A stretch of DNA of 64,000 nt, taken from contig NZ_JBKHUI010000021.1 in assembly GCF_046569695.1 (NCBI RefSeq), positions 1 through 64,000 of the forward strand, written 5' to 3'. The stretch comes from Kluyvera sp046569695. GTDB taxonomy: Bacteria > Pseudomonadota > Gammaproteobacteria > Enterobacterales > Enterobacteriaceae. The first letter of the stretch is position 1, and every line of letters begins with the position of its first letter. The position numbers and the translations under genes were made by a program. Positions 23,452-32,670 of this stretch are shown piece by piece. The notes under the pieces are model-generated. The model did not search any database and was not told where the DNA came from. It saw nothing but the letters and a program-made list of their open reading frames with translations.

Positions 23452-26160
23452 ATGCTGAAAAATTTAACCCGGCAGCTGTTCGCGCAGCTTGGCCGCCATT
23501 TGCCGCGCCGTCTGGTCCAGCGCGACCCGATGCCTTCTCAGCAGAGCGTTGCTCACACACCTATTCCGCCATCGCTCAGCGAACAGTGCCTGAAAATGGC
23601 GCATCTCAGCGAACAGGCGCTGTGGGAAACTTTCAACACCCATCCGGAAGGGCTGAACGCCGCGGAAGTCGAACAGGCACGTGTCACGCACGGCGAAAAC
23701 AAGCTGCCAGCGCAGCAGCCGCAGCCATGGTGGGTGCATCTGTGGCTTTGCTACCGTAACCCGTTCAACATCCTGCTGACCGTGCTGGCCGCCGTCTCTT
23801 ACGCCACCGAAGACTTGTTCGCGGCGGTCGTCATCGTACTGATGGTGGGCATTTCCACACTGCTGAACTTTGTCCAGGAAGCCCGTTCGACCAAGGCGGC
23901 GGACACCCTGAAAGCGATGGTCAGCAACACCGCGACGGTGCTGCGCGTCATCAATGACAAGGGCGAGAGCAGCTGGGTGGAACTGCCTATCGACCAGCTG
24001 GTGCCGGGCGACATCATCAAACTGGCGGCGGGGGATATGATCCCGGCCGACCTGCGCGTGATTCAGGCGCGCGATCTGTTTGTGGCGCAGGCATCGCTGA
24101 CCGGAGAATCCTTGCCGGTTGAGAAGGTGGCGCATACCCGCGAGCCGGATCAAACCAACCCGCTCGAATGCGACACTCTGTGCTTTATGGGCACTAACGT
24201 GGTGAGCGGCACCGCGCAGGCGATGGTGATTGCTACCGGGGCCAACACCTGGTTTGGGCAACTGGCCGGCCGCGTAAGCGAGCAGGAAAGTGAGCCGAAC
24301 GCGTTCCAGAAAGGCATCAGCCGCGTCAGCATGCTGCTGATCCGCTTTATGCTGGTGATGGCGCCTATCGTGTTGGTTATCAACGGCTATACCAAAGGCG
24401 ACTGGTGGGAAGCGGCGCTGTTTGCCCTCTCCGTCGCGGTGGGCCTGACCCCGGAAATGCTGCCGATGATCGTCACCTCGACGCTGGCACGTGGGGCCGT
24501 GAAGCTGTCAAAACAGAAGGTTATCGTTAAACACCTCGACGCAATTCAGAACTTTGGCGCGATGGACATCCTCTGCACCGACAAAACCGGTACGCTGACC
24601 CAGGATAAAATCGTGCTGGAGAATCACACCGATGTTTCCGGCAAGGTGAGCGAGCGCGTGCTGTTGACCGCGTGGCTGAATAGCCACTACCAGACCGGGC
24701 TGAAAAACCTGCTGGATACCGCGGTATTGGAAGGGGTAGATGAAGTAGCGGCCCGCGAGCTGTCTACCGCCTGGCAGAAAGTGGATGAGATCCCGTTTGA
24801 TTTCGAACGCCGCCGCATGTCGGTGGTGGTGAGCGAAAAGCCGGATGTACACAAGCTGATTTGCAAAGGCGCGTTGCAGGAGATCCTCAACGTCTGTACT
24901 CAGGTCTACCACAACGGTGAAATTGTGCCGCTGGATGAGACCATGCTGCGCCGCATCAAACGCGTGACCGATACCCTGAACCGTCAGGGGCTGCGCGTGG
25001 TGGCGGTGGCGAGCAAATTCCTGCCAGCGCGCGAAGGCGACTACCAGCGCATTGATGAGTCCGATCTGATCCTCGAAGGATATATCGCCTTCCTCGATCC
25101 GCCGAAAGAGACCACTGCGCCGGCGCTGAAAGCGCTGAAAGCGAGCGGCATCACCGTGAAAATTCTCACCGGTGACAGCGAACTGGTGGCGGCGAAAGTG
25201 TGCCACGAAGTGGGGCTGGACGCGGGTGACGTGATCGTCGGCAGTGAGATTGAGCACCTGAGCGATGACGAGCTGGCGAAGCTTGCTCAGCGCACCACGC
25301 TGTTTGCTCGCCTGACGCCGATGCATAAAGAGCGCATCGTGACCCTGCTGAAACGCGAAGGACACGTGGTGGGCTTTATGGGCGACGGCATCAACGATGC
25401 ACCGGCGCTGCGCGCGGCGGATATCGGTATTTCCGTGGACGGTGCGGTGGATATTGCCCGTGAAGCGGCTGATATCATCCTGCTGGAAAAGAGCCTGATG
25501 GTGCTGGAAGAGGGGGTGATCGAAGGTCGTCGCACCTTCTCGAACATGCTGAAGTACATCAAGATGACCGCCAGCTCCAACTTCGGTAACGTCTTCAGCG
25601 TGCTGGTGGCCAGCGCCTTCCTGCCGTTCCTGCCAATGCTGCCGTTACACTTACTGATTCAGAACCTGCTGTACGATGTATCCCAGGTGGCGCTGCCGTT
25701 CGATAACGTCGATGACGAACAGATCCGCAAACCGCAGCGCTGGAACCCGGCCGATCTGGGCCGCTTTATGGTGTTCTTCGGGCCGATCAGCTCCATCTTC
25801 GATATTCTGACCTTCTGCCTGATGTGGTGGGTGTTTAAAGCCAACACGCCAGAAATGCAGACCTTGTTCCAGTCCGGCTGGTTTATTGAAGGGCTGCTGT
25901 CGCAGACGCTGATTGTGCATATGATTCGTACCCGCCGCATTCCGTTTGTGCAGAGCCGCGCCGCGTGGCCGCTGTTCGCCATGACGCTGCTGGTGATGGC
26001 GATTGGTATCGCGCTGCCGTTCTCACCGCTGGCAAGCTATCTGCAACTGGAAGCGCTGCCGCTGAGCTACTTCCCATGGCTGGTGGCGATTCTGGTGGGG
26101 TATATGACCTTCACGCAGATGGTGAAAGGGTTCTTCACTCGCCGTTATGGCTGGCAGTAA
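23452..26160 (+). CDS. mgtA: Mg2+-importing P-type ATPase
   Basis: MgtA is an inner-membrane P3B-type ATPase that imports Mg2+ under starvation. The 902-residue protein has the actuator motif LTGESLP, the phosphorylation site D377-K-T-G-T, the hinge GDGINDAPALRAADIG and about ten transmembrane helices. The frame is open to 23395, but the ATG at 23452 follows GGAGGATTTTGT and matches the family start MLKNLTRQL. It is controlled by the PhoP box and leader upstream. Confidence 0.97.
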   Translation: MLKNLTRQLFAQLGRHLPRRLVQRDPMPSQQSVAHTPIPPSLSEQCLKMAHLSEQALWETFNTHPEGLNAAEVEQARVTHGENKLPAQQPQPWWVHLWLCYRNPFNILLTVLAAVSYATEDLFAAVVIVLMVGISTLLNFVQEARSTKAADTLKAMVSNTATVLRVINDKGESSWVELPIDQLVPGDIIKLAAGDMIPADLRVIQARDLFVAQASLTGESLPVEKVAHTREPDQTNPLECDTLCFMGTNVVSGTAQAMVIATGANTWFGQLAGRVSEQESEPNAFQKGISRVSMLLIRFMLVMAPIVLVINGYTKGDWWEAALFALSVAVGLTPEMLPMIVTSTLARGAVKLSKQKVIVKHLDAIQNFGAMDILCTDKTGTLTQDKIVLENHTDVSGKVSERVLLTAWLNSHYQTGLKNLLDTAVLEGVDEVAARELSTAWQKVDEIPFDFERRRMSVVVSEKPDVHKLICKGALQEILNVCTQVYHNGEIVPLDETMLRRIKRVTDTLNRQGLRVVAVASKFLPAREGDYQRIDESDLILEGYIAFLDPPKETTAPALKALKASGITVKILTGDSELVAAKVCHEVGLDAGDVIVGSEIEHLSDDELAKLAQRTTLFARLTPMHKERIVTLLKREGHVVGFMGDGINDAPALRAADIGISVDGAVDIAREAADIILLEKSLMVLEEGVIEGRRTFSNMLKYIKMTASSNFGNVFSVLVASAFLPFLPMLPLHLLIQNLLYDVSQVALPFDNVDDEQIRKPQRWNPADLGRFMVFFGPISSIFDILTFCLMWWVFKANTPEMQTLFQSGWFIEGLLSQTLIVHMIRTRRIPFVQSRAAWPLFAMTLLVMAIGIALPFSPLASYLQLEALPLSYFPWLVAILVGYMTFTQMVKGFFTRRYGWQ

Positions 26161-26243
26161 GCGGTGATGGCTCCCCGGCGGCGCTTGTGCTTCCTGTAGC
26201 CCGGCCAAGCGAAGCGCCGCCTGGAAACCCACCGCACAGAAAC

Positions 26244-26270
26244 AAAAAAGGCAGCCATCGGCTGCCTTTT
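26244..26270. terminator. Bidirectional terminator mgtA/ridA
   Basis: AAAAAA-GGCAGCC-ATC-GGCTGCC-TTTT lies between the convergent mgtA and ridA genes and has A- and T-tracts suited to stopping both transcripts. Confidence 0.9.
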
Positions 26271-26287
26271 CTTCATACTGCGTGCAA

Positions 26288-26674
26288 TCAGCGACGTACG
26301 GCAATCGCTTCGATTTCAATCTTCACGTCTTTCGGCAGACGGGCCACTTCAACGCAGGAACGCGCTGGGAAGGTGGCATTGTGCTCGGTGAAGAACGCTT
26401 CGTAAGTGGCGTTAACGGTCGCGAAATCGTTGAGATCTTTAACGAATACGGTAGTTTTCACGATATCGCCCACTTTCAGGCCAGCGGCTTCAACGATAGC
26501 TTTCACGTTTTCCAGCGACTGACGCGCCTGAGCAGATACGTCTTCCGGCACGCTGCCGGTTTTCGGGTCTACCGGGATCTGACCGGAAGTGATGATCATA
26601 CTGCCCAGGTCAACGCCCTGAACGTATGGGCCGATAGCTGCTGGTGCATTTTCCGTCGCAATAGTTTTGCTCAT
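26288..26674 (-). CDS. ridA: 2-iminobutanoate/2-iminopropanoate deaminase
   Basis: RidA hydrolyses reactive enamine/imine products of PLP enzymes and so protects branched-chain amino acid synthesis. The 128-residue trimer-forming protein keeps the key Arg105 (FPARSCVEVARLPKDVKIEIEAIA) and the N-terminal AIGPYVQG loop. The start codon is preceded by GGAGATACC. It lies downstream of pyrI, as in E. coli. Confidence 0.96.
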   Translation of the reverse strand: MSKTIATENAPAAIGPYVQGVDLGSMIITSGQIPVDPKTGSVPEDVSAQARQSLENVKAIVEAAGLKVGDIVKTTVFVKDLNDFATVNATYEAFFTEHNATFPARSCVEVARLPKDVKIEIEAIAVRR

Positions 26675-26747
26675 GGTATCTCCAGATGAACTGCAGTATT
26701 AAGGTGTTAGCCATTATAGAGAGGCCAGATTTCAATACCAACCGCAA

Positions 26748-27209
26748 TTAGTTGGCCAGCACCACATAATGAGAAAACTCTTTTTCACAGTATTTGCATT
26801 TGAGCGCAACGTCATCGGCGCGTTTTTTCACTGCAAAGCTAGAGGAAACCGGTTCGGCGTGGCTGATACAGTTGCTGTTCGGGCACACCAGCACGCTCTC
26901 GATGCGCTCTGGCAGGCTCGGGCGAGATTTGCCCACCACTTCATAGTTATCGATGCGGTTAACGGTTGCCTCTGGCGCGTACAGCGACAGCTGGTTGACC
27001 TGCTCGTCGGTCAGGAAGGTGTTTTCGATTTTAATCAGGTCTTTACGCCCCATCTCGCCGGACGGCAGGTTCAGGCCAATGGTGATGCGCTGGTCGGTTT
27101 CGGTCAGCTTGAACAGGGTCAGCAGCTTAAAGCCCACCTGCGCCGGGATATGGTCGATTACGGTGCCGCGTTTGATGGCTTCTACTTGTAATTTGTTGTC
27201 GTGTGTCAT
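26748..27209 (-). CDS. pyrI: Aspartate carbamoyltransferase regulatory chain
   Basis: PyrI binds CTP and ATP and confers allostery on PyrB. The 153-residue protein has the nucleotide-binding N-terminal domain and four zinc cysteines (C109, C114, C138 and C141) in CPNSNC and CKYC. The frame is open to 27239, but MTHDNKLQVEAIKRG, preceded by AAGGGGAAAATGACG, is the family start. It sits 13 bases after pyrB. Confidence 0.96.
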   Translation of the reverse strand: MTHDNKLQVEAIKRGTVIDHIPAQVGFKLLTLFKLTETDQRITIGLNLPSGEMGRKDLIKIENTFLTDEQVNQLSLYAPEATVNRIDNYEVVGKSRPSLPERIESVLVCPNSNCISHAEPVSSSFAVKKRADDVALKCKYCEKEFSHYVVLAN

Positions 27210-27222
27210 CGTCATTTTCCCC

Positions 27223-28158
27223 TTACAGAGCCAGTTCACTATTCAGTACCAGTGCCAGTAACGCCTGGCGGGCGAAGATGCCGTTGCCGGCCTGCTGGAA
27301 GTACCAGGCGTGTGGCGTTTTATCGACATCGGTGGTGATCTCATCAATGCGCGGCAGCGGGTGCAGCACCTTCATGTTATCGCGTGCGCCGACCAGATCC
27401 GCCGCGCGCAGGACAAACTGCGCTTTGACGTTGGCGTATTCGGACGGGTCGAGGCGCTCTTTCTGCACGCGGGTCATGTAGAGGATATCGACCTCCGCCA
27501 TCACTTCGTCGATAGCGCTATGCAGGCTCCAGACAATCCCTTTCTCGTCCAGCATATCGAGGATGTACTGCGGCATCGCCAGCGCGTCCGGAGCGATAAA
27601 GTAGAAGCGGTTGCCGTTAAATTTCGCCAGCGCCTGGGTCAGCGAGTGAACGGTGCGTCCGTATTTCAGGTCGCCGACCATCGCGATATTCAGGTTCTCC
27701 AGGCGGCCCTGGGTCTCCTGAATGGTGAACAGATCCAGCAGGGTCTGGGTGGGGTGCTGGTTCGCACCGTCGCCGGCGTTCAGTACCGGAATGTTGCCGG
27801 AGAACTCGGTCGCTAGACGCGCCGCGCCTTCTTGCGGGTGGCGCATCACGATGGCGTCGACGTAGGTGCTGATGACCGAGATGGTGTCGGCCAGGGTTTC
27901 ACCTTTCTTGCCGAGCGAGGTGTTGGCGCTGTCAGAGAAGCCGACCACGCTGGCACCCAGTCGGTGCATGGAGGTTTCAAAAGAGAGGCGGGTGCGCGTC
28001 GAGGCCTCGAAGAAACAGCTGGCGATAACCTTGTGCTTAAGCAGTTCCGGCTGTGGGTTCGCTTTCAGGCTGGCGGCGGTCGCCAAAACCAGTTCAAGGT
28101 CTTCGCGGCTGAGATCGTTTATGGAAATGATGTGTTTTTGATACAGCGGATTAGCCAT
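27223..28158 (-). CDS. pyrB: Aspartate carbamoyltransferase catalytic chain
   Basis: PyrB condenses aspartate with carbamoyl phosphate in pyrimidine synthesis. The 311-residue chain has the carbamoyl-phosphate loop S53-T-R-T-R57, the mobile SLGKKGE loop and HPLPRIDEI, and equals the E. coli length. An in-frame ATG eight codons upstream is rejected because GGAGATAACC precedes MANPLYQKH. Expression is expected to be governed by the pyrL attenuator upstream. Confidence 0.97.
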   Translation of the reverse strand: MANPLYQKHIISINDLSREDLELVLATAASLKANPQPELLKHKVIASCFFEASTRTRLSFETSMHRLGASVVGFSDSANTSLGKKGETLADTISVISTYVDAIVMRHPQEGAARLATEFSGNIPVLNAGDGANQHPTQTLLDLFTIQETQGRLENLNIAMVGDLKYGRTVHSLTQALAKFNGNRFYFIAPDALAMPQYILDMLDEKGIVWSLHSAIDEVMAEVDILYMTRVQKERLDPSEYANVKAQFVLRAADLVGARDNMKVLHPLPRIDEITTDVDKTPHAWYFQQAGNGIFARQALLALVLNSELAL

Positions 28159-28180
28159 GGTTATCTCCTGACGACGGCGC

Positions 28181-28210
28181 AAAAAAAAAGCCCCTTAAAT
28201 AAGGGGCTTT
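28181..28210 (-). terminator. pyrBI transcription attenuator
   Basis: On the minus strand, AAGCCCCTTATTTAAGGGGC is followed by nine T residues, 22 bases before the pyrB start. It is the UTP-sensitive attenuator of the operon; the pyrL stop codon lies inside the stem, so a translating ribosome would block hairpin formation. Confidence 0.9.
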
Positions 28211-28299
28211 ACGAATACGGATGCTACGGAAAGGAAAAACGGCAGGCCGGCGTCTGTTTTCAGACGCGGTAAGACGCGATGTCGTACACACTGAACCAT
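28195..28299 (-). CDS. pyrL: pyrBI leader peptide
   Basis: A 34-codon frame, preceded by GGGAGGAATT, begins MVQCVRHRVLPRLKTDAGLP. This is very close to the start of E. coli PyrL (MVQCVRHFVLPRLKKDAGLP), after which the sequences diverge. It ends at a TAA inside the attenuator stem, ten codons shorter than the 44-residue E. coli peptide. Ribosome-polymerase coupling over this leader controls read-through by UTP level. Confidence 0.85.
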   Translation of the reverse strand: MVQCVRHRVLPRLKTDAGLPFFLSVASVFVKPLI

Positions 28300-28561
28300 A
28301 ATTCCTCCCGGCAAAACGGGTGGCATTATACGCAGCTTTATCTGGCAATCAAGCGCCTGATTCACATTTTAATCAACGAAAACGATTCTCATGTGATAAG
28401 CATTCAACTTTAGTGCGTATAAATTCAATTTTTATGCGAGCAGCAAAAGTGTGCGCTAAACCAACAGGATGGCAGAGTCATGATAAAAAGTACTGGTATG
28501 GTATCGCGAATTTACGTATAACAACTGAAAATTGAAACATTGTTTTATTCGTGGAGTCATC

Positions 28562-29014
28562 ATGATTATTGGCAACATCCATCACCTTCAATCCTGGCTG
28601 CCGGAAGAGCTGCGTCAGGCCATCATCCACCTTATGGCGAACGTCAACGATGCTACCCCGGAAGGGAAATATGACATCGACGGCAACCGCCTGTTCTATA
28701 TGATCTCTGAGAACATGACCGAGCCGTTTGCCGATCGTCGTGCGGAGTATCATGCGCGTTATCTGGATATCCAGGTGGTACTGAAAGGTCAGGAAGGAAT
28801 GGCGTTTAGCACCCAGCCTGCGGGCGAGCCGGACACCGACTGGCTGGCGGACAAAGATATCGCGTTTCTGCCGGAAGGTGTGCAGGAAAAGATGGTGGTA
28901 ATGAGCGAAGGTGACTTCGTGGTCTTCTACCCGGGTGAAGTCCACAAACCGCTGTGCGCGGTGGGGCTGCCTGCGAAAGTGCGTAAAGCGGTTATTAAGC
29001 TGCTGGTTGAGTAA
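28562..29014 (+). CDS. tabA: YhcH/YjgK/YiaL family protein TabA
   Basis: The 150-residue beta-barrel (DUF386) protein corresponds to E. coli YjgK/TabA, a biofilm-related protein. Family members may act on sugar substrates such as sialic acid. Conserved features are the histidine-containing EYHARYLDIQVVLKG and FVVFYPGEVHKPLC, which would hold a metal in the cupin-like core. The start at 28562, after GTGGAGTCATC, matches the family MIIGNIH. It is divergent from pyrL-pyrBI. Confidence 0.92.
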   Translation: MIIGNIHHLQSWLPEELRQAIIHLMANVNDATPEGKYDIDGNRLFYMISENMTEPFADRRAEYHARYLDIQVVLKGQEGMAFSTQPAGEPDTDWLADKDIAFLPEGVQEKMVVMSEGDFVVFYPGEVHKPLCAVGLPAKVRKAVIKLLVE

Positions 29015-29022
29015 CGAACGGA

Positions 29023-29094
29023 TTGCCGGATGGCGGCTTCTCCTTATCCGGCCTACATGGTGCGTAGGCCTGATAAGCGAAGCGCCATCAGGCA
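29023..29094. repeat. REP/BIME element
   Basis: Facing REP units (TTGCCGGATGGCGGC ... CCTGATAAGCGAAGCGCCAT) lie in the gap between the convergent tabA and argI genes. Confidence 0.88.
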
Positions 29095-29112
29095 CAACGT
29101 TACAGGTTGTCG

Positions 29113-30117
29113 TTATTTGCTCAGCGTCGCAACCATCACCGCTTTGATGGTGTGCATCCGGTTTTCCGCCTGATCGAACACGATGCTGGCCGGAGATTCA
29201 AAGACCTCATCGGTCACTTCCATCCCGCCGTGCATGCCGTATTCAGCGGCCATCTTCTTACCCACGGTCGTCTGATCGTCATGGAACGCAGGCAGACAGT
29301 GCAGGAATTTCACCTGCGAATTGCCGGTCAACTTCATCATGGCGCTGTTCACCTGATAGCCGCGCAGTAGTGCAATACGTTCTGCCCACTTCTCTTTGGC
29401 TTCGCCCATCGATACCCACACGTCGGTATAGATAAAGTCCGCGCCCTTCACGCCTGCGGCAATATCTTCCGTCAGGGTAACGTTACCGCCATTCTTCTGC
29501 GCCAGCGCCTTGCACTCCGCCACCAGGCTCGCATCCGGCCAGCACTCCTGTGGTGCGACAAGACGCAGATCAAGGCCGGTTAACGCCGCGGCTTCCAGCA
29601 TCGAGTTGCCCATGTTGTTACGTGCATCGCCGGCATAAACCAACGTCATTTCGTTGAACGCTTTGCCCGGCAGGTGTTCCTGCATGGTGAGCAGATCCGC
29701 CAGCAGCTGAGTTGGATGGAATTCATCGGTCAAACCGTTCCACACCGGCACGCCGGAGTACTCGGCCAGCGTTTCCACCACTTCCTGGCCGTAGCCACGG
29801 TACTGGATGCCGTCGTACATACGGCCCAGCACGCGCGCGGTGTCTTTAATCGATTCTTTGTGGCCAATCTGGCTGCCGCTGGATCCAAGATAAGTGACGC
29901 GAGCGCCCTGATCGTATGCGGCAACTTCGAAAGAGCATCGTGTACGGGTTGAGTCTTTTTCGAAGATGAGCGCGATGTTTTTACCGGTCAGGTTCGGCGA
30001 CTCCGTGCCGCTTTTTTTATCCGCTTTTAGTTTTGCTGCGAGCTGCAGCAGAGTGGTGATTTCTGCAGGGGTAAAATCGAGTAATTTTAAGAAGTTCTTT
30101 TTATACAGAGTAGACAT
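29113..30117 (-). CDS. argI: Ornithine carbamoyltransferase
   Basis: ArgI converts ornithine plus carbamoyl phosphate to citrulline in arginine synthesis. The 334-residue enzyme has S56-T-R-T-R60 for carbamoyl phosphate, the GQEVVE and HPTQLLADL blocks, and the ornithine-site FLHCLPAFHD near residue 274. It corresponds to E. coli ArgI in length and context. Tandem ARG boxes lie upstream. Confidence 0.96.
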   Translation of the reverse strand: MSTLYKKNFLKLLDFTPAEITTLLQLAAKLKADKKSGTESPNLTGKNIALIFEKDSTRTRCSFEVAAYDQGARVTYLGSSGSQIGHKESIKDTARVLGRMYDGIQYRGYGQEVVETLAEYSGVPVWNGLTDEFHPTQLLADLLTMQEHLPGKAFNEMTLVYAGDARNNMGNSMLEAAALTGLDLRLVAPQECWPDASLVAECKALAQKNGGNVTLTEDIAAGVKGADFIYTDVWVSMGEAKEKWAERIALLRGYQVNSAMMKLTGNSQVKFLHCLPAFHDDQTTVGKKMAAEYGMHGGMEVTDEVFESPASIVFDQAENRMHTIKAVMVATLSK

Positions 30118-30144
30118 AATTCCCTCACCTGGCTTAAGCCACTT

Positions 30145-30184
30145 ATTGAATTAAAATTCACTTTATATGGATGGGTATTCATTT
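30145..30184 (-). promoter_or_regulatory. Tandem ARG boxes of argI
   Basis: ATTGAATTAAAATTCACT (30145-30162) is a near-perfect 18-bp ARG box. A weaker one with core TGGATGGGTATTCA (30168-30181) is centred 21 bp away, giving the usual 3-bp gap between paired boxes. ArgR with arginine would repress here. Confidence 0.8.
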
Positions 30185-30277
30185 GCAACCCCAATAACAA
30201 ATCTTTATCGGAAAGGTGGAGGCAATGGCAACGGTATGTGACAATAAGAGTATCAGCCACATTATGAGGAACGAGCC

Positions 30278-30700
30278 ATGGCAAACCCTGAACATCTGGA
30301 AGAACAGCGCGAAGAGACCCGTCTGATCATTGAAGAACTGCTGGAAGACGGTAGCGATCCTGATGCGCTGTACACCATCGAGCATCACCTTTCCGCAGAC
30401 GATTTCGAAAGTCTGGAGAAAGCGGCGGTAGAAGCGTTCAAGCTGGGCTACGAAGTGACGGAACCGGAAGAGCTGGAAGTGGAAGAAGGCGACACCGTGA
30501 TCTGCTGCGATATCCTGAGCGAAAGTGCGCTGAACGCTGAGCTTATCGACGCGCAGGTTGAGCAACTGATGAACCTGGCTGAGAAGTTTGAAGTGGAATA
30601 CGACGGTTGGGGAACTTACTACGAAGACCCGAACGGCGAAGAAGGCGATGATGACGACGAAGATTTCGTCGACGAAGAAGACGACGGCGTACGTCACTAA
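30278..30700 (+). CDS. rraB: Ribonuclease E inhibitor B
   Basis: RraB binds RNase E and modulates the degradosome. The 140-residue protein is strongly acidic, with the characteristic C-terminal run of D and E residues (about 126-136) and the N-terminal HLEEQREETRLIIEELLEDGS segment. It is divergent from argI and followed by miaE. GAGGAACGAGCC precedes the ATG. Confidence 0.95.
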   Translation: MANPEHLEEQREETRLIIEELLEDGSDPDALYTIEHHLSADDFESLEKAAVEAFKLGYEVTEPEELEVEEGDTVICCDILSESALNAELIDAQVEQLMNLAEKFEVEYDGWGTYYEDPNGEEGDDDDEDFVDEEDDGVRH

Positions 30701-30752
30701 GTCATCATATATCCTACGGCAGCGCCCGCTGCCGTAGGGCAAGGATTTCGGT

Positions 30753-31511
30753 ATGGATTATCCGCAAATACTCTCCCCGGTTCTCAACTTCCTGCACTGT
30801 AAAACGCCTCAGGCGTGGCTCGATAAAGCCCGCGATCCGGCCAATCTCCCTTTGTTGCTGACCGATCATTTAGTCTGTGAGCTAAAAGCGGCGCAAACTG
30901 CGATGCTGTTGGTGCGTAAATATGTCGCGGATAAAGAGGGCGCGCAGGCGCTGCTAGACTGGCTGAAGCCCTATGAAGCTTTCACCTTTCGCGATGGCGT
31001 TGAGCCGGACTTTACCGCGCTGCATAAGCAGATGGGTAAAAGCGCGATGCCGCAGACCGACGACCCGTGGGGGCGACAGCTTATCGACAGTATGGTGCTG
31101 CTGATAAAAGAGGAGTTGCACCACTTCACACAGGTGCGTGAGGCGATGCTAAAGCGCAATATCCCGTACGTGAAAATCACCGCTAGCCGCTACGCCAAAG
31201 GGATGCTCAAAGCAGTACGCACGCATGAACCGCTGACGCTGATTGATAAGCTGATTTGCGGGGCCTACATCGAAGCCCGTTCCTGCGAACGCTTTGCCGC
31301 GCTGGCACCGTATCTGGATGACGACCTACAGGCGTTTTATCTGTCGCTGTTGCGTTCTGAAGCCCGACACTACCAGGATTACCTGGCGCTGGCGCAGCAA
31401 ATCGCTGACGGCGATATCAGCGAACGGGTGCGTTTCTTCGGTGAAGTGGAAGCGTCGCTTATCACCGCTCCGGATGAAGAGTTCCGCTTCCACAGCGGTG
31501 TGCCGGTTTAA
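30753..31511 (+). CDS. miaE: tRNA-(ms2io6A37) hydroxylase
   Basis: MiaE is a di-iron, ferritin-like monooxygenase that hydroxylates the isopentenyl group of ms2i6A37 in tRNAs reading UNN codons; it is present in Salmonella but absent from E. coli K-12. The 252-residue protein shows the paired iron-ligand helices LIKEELHHFTQV (E-x-x-H) and LLRSEARHYQDY (E-x-x-H). It follows rraB by 52 bases. Its last four bases overlap the 3' end of the convergent hydrolase gene. Confidence 0.93.
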   Translation: MDYPQILSPVLNFLHCKTPQAWLDKARDPANLPLLLTDHLVCELKAAQTAMLLVRKYVADKEGAQALLDWLKPYEAFTFRDGVEPDFTALHKQMGKSAMPQTDDPWGRQLIDSMVLLIKEELHHFTQVREAMLKRNIPYVKITASRYAKGMLKAVRTHEPLTLIDKLICGAYIEARSCERFAALAPYLDDDLQAFYLSLLRSEARHYQDYLALAQQIADGDISERVRFFGEVEASLITAPDEEFRFHSGVPV

Positions 31512-32530
31512 AGGTTGGCGTTCTTATCCCCGGCGTGAGCGGTTTGTTTAACCGGTGCGCCGAGGGTGGCTTTAAACCAGCTCACCACGCGGTCAATGAC
31601 CGGTTGTTGATACCAGTGGTCATCACCGTGCTCGGCCCCTTCCAGCAGTACATAATCGGCTTTATTGCCTTCTGCCTTAAGCGCTTTGTAAAGCTGCTCG
31701 CTCTGTACCGGCGACACCAGCGTATCGGCGCTGCCGTGCATAATCAGGAACGGCGGTTTCTTGCCGCCAAGATGGCCCATTGGGCTGGCGGCCAGCGCTT
31801 TTTGCTTATCGCTGCCAATCGCTGCGCCCGGCCAGTCGCGGAAGGCACTGCCGTGAACCAGCAGGGCTTCAGTTACCGCTGGAGATTCATGCACTTTCTG
31901 AATTGCGGCGGGGAACCCTTCGCCGATATTAAGCAGGTTAGAAATTCCGTACAGCGTGGCGGCGGCCTGCACGTCAGAGGATTGGTTGAGGAAATCGCCC
32001 TGCTCGAAAGCTTTATCGCCGTTGGTCAGCGCCATCATTTGCGCCATATAACCACCGGCAGAATCACCGAGTACGCCGATACGCTGAGGGTCGATACCAT
32101 ACTCTTTGGCGTGCTCGCGCAGATAGCGAATGGCCGCTTTACCATCGACGACCGGTGCCGGGAAGGTATCAGGCACGGTGCGATACTCTGCGGCGGCGAC
32201 CACAAAACCCGCTTGCGCCAGCGCCATGCGCATCTCGATAAACTTATCCCAGGCTGCGCTGGTGAACCCACCGCCGGGGAAGTAGATGATGGCTGGTTTC
32301 AGGTCAGTATTGCGTGGCACCAGCAGCGACATATGGAGCTGGCGAACAGTCACGGCGCTTTTTATCTGGCTGTAAACAATACCGTTGAGGGTATCGATAC
32401 GACCACGGATGTTCTCTACGCGGATGACCTGCGCGCCATCGGTATACCCTGGCAGATCGGCGGCGGCAACGGTGGTGGCAACGCAGCCAAGCATCAGGCT
32501 GCCTGTAAGAATAAAAGGTAATTTTTTCAT
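31508..32530 (-). CDS. Exported alpha/beta-hydrolase (esterase)
   Basis: The 340-residue protein has a signal peptide (MKKLPFILTG ... TVAAADLPG, about 23 residues). Its alpha/beta-hydrolase core has the oxyanion block IIYFPGGGFTSAAWD, the nucleophile elbow G-D-S157-A-G-G, a catalytic aspartate at about D269 (HGSADTLVSP) and histidine at about H301 (GAEHGDDHW). This is the hormone-sensitive-lipase/acetylesterase branch. The substrate is not identifiable; a periplasmic ester or acetylated carbohydrate is likely. It overlaps miaE tail to tail by four bases. Confidence 0.85.
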   Translation of the reverse strand: MKKLPFILTGSLMLGCVATTVAAADLPGYTDGAQVIRVENIRGRIDTLNGIVYSQIKSAVTVRQLHMSLLVPRNTDLKPAIIYFPGGGFTSAAWDKFIEMRMALAQAGFVVAAAEYRTVPDTFPAPVVDGKAAIRYLREHAKEYGIDPQRIGVLGDSAGGYMAQMMALTNGDKAFEQGDFLNQSSDVQAAATLYGISNLLNIGEGFPAAIQKVHESPAVTEALLVHGSAFRDWPGAAIGSDKQKALAASPMGHLGGKKPPFLIMHGSADTLVSPVQSEQLYKALKAEGNKADYVLLEGAEHGDDHWYQQPVIDRVVSWFKATLGAPVKQTAHAGDKNANL

Positions 32531-32670
32531 GGTGTTCTATCCTGAGCAAAGCCTGCCAGACGGCAGGCTAACGTGTGCAATAAGGTGATGCTCAGGCAGT
32601 GTATTACCAGGAATTCGTGCTGAATAATGTACTTTTTGCATCAAATTCATCAGGTTTTTAGATGAAAGAT

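Noticed and set aside
28151..28348. 65-codon minus-strand frame across the pyrL region
   Set aside because: The pyrL frame with homology to the known leader peptide is one base out of register with it.
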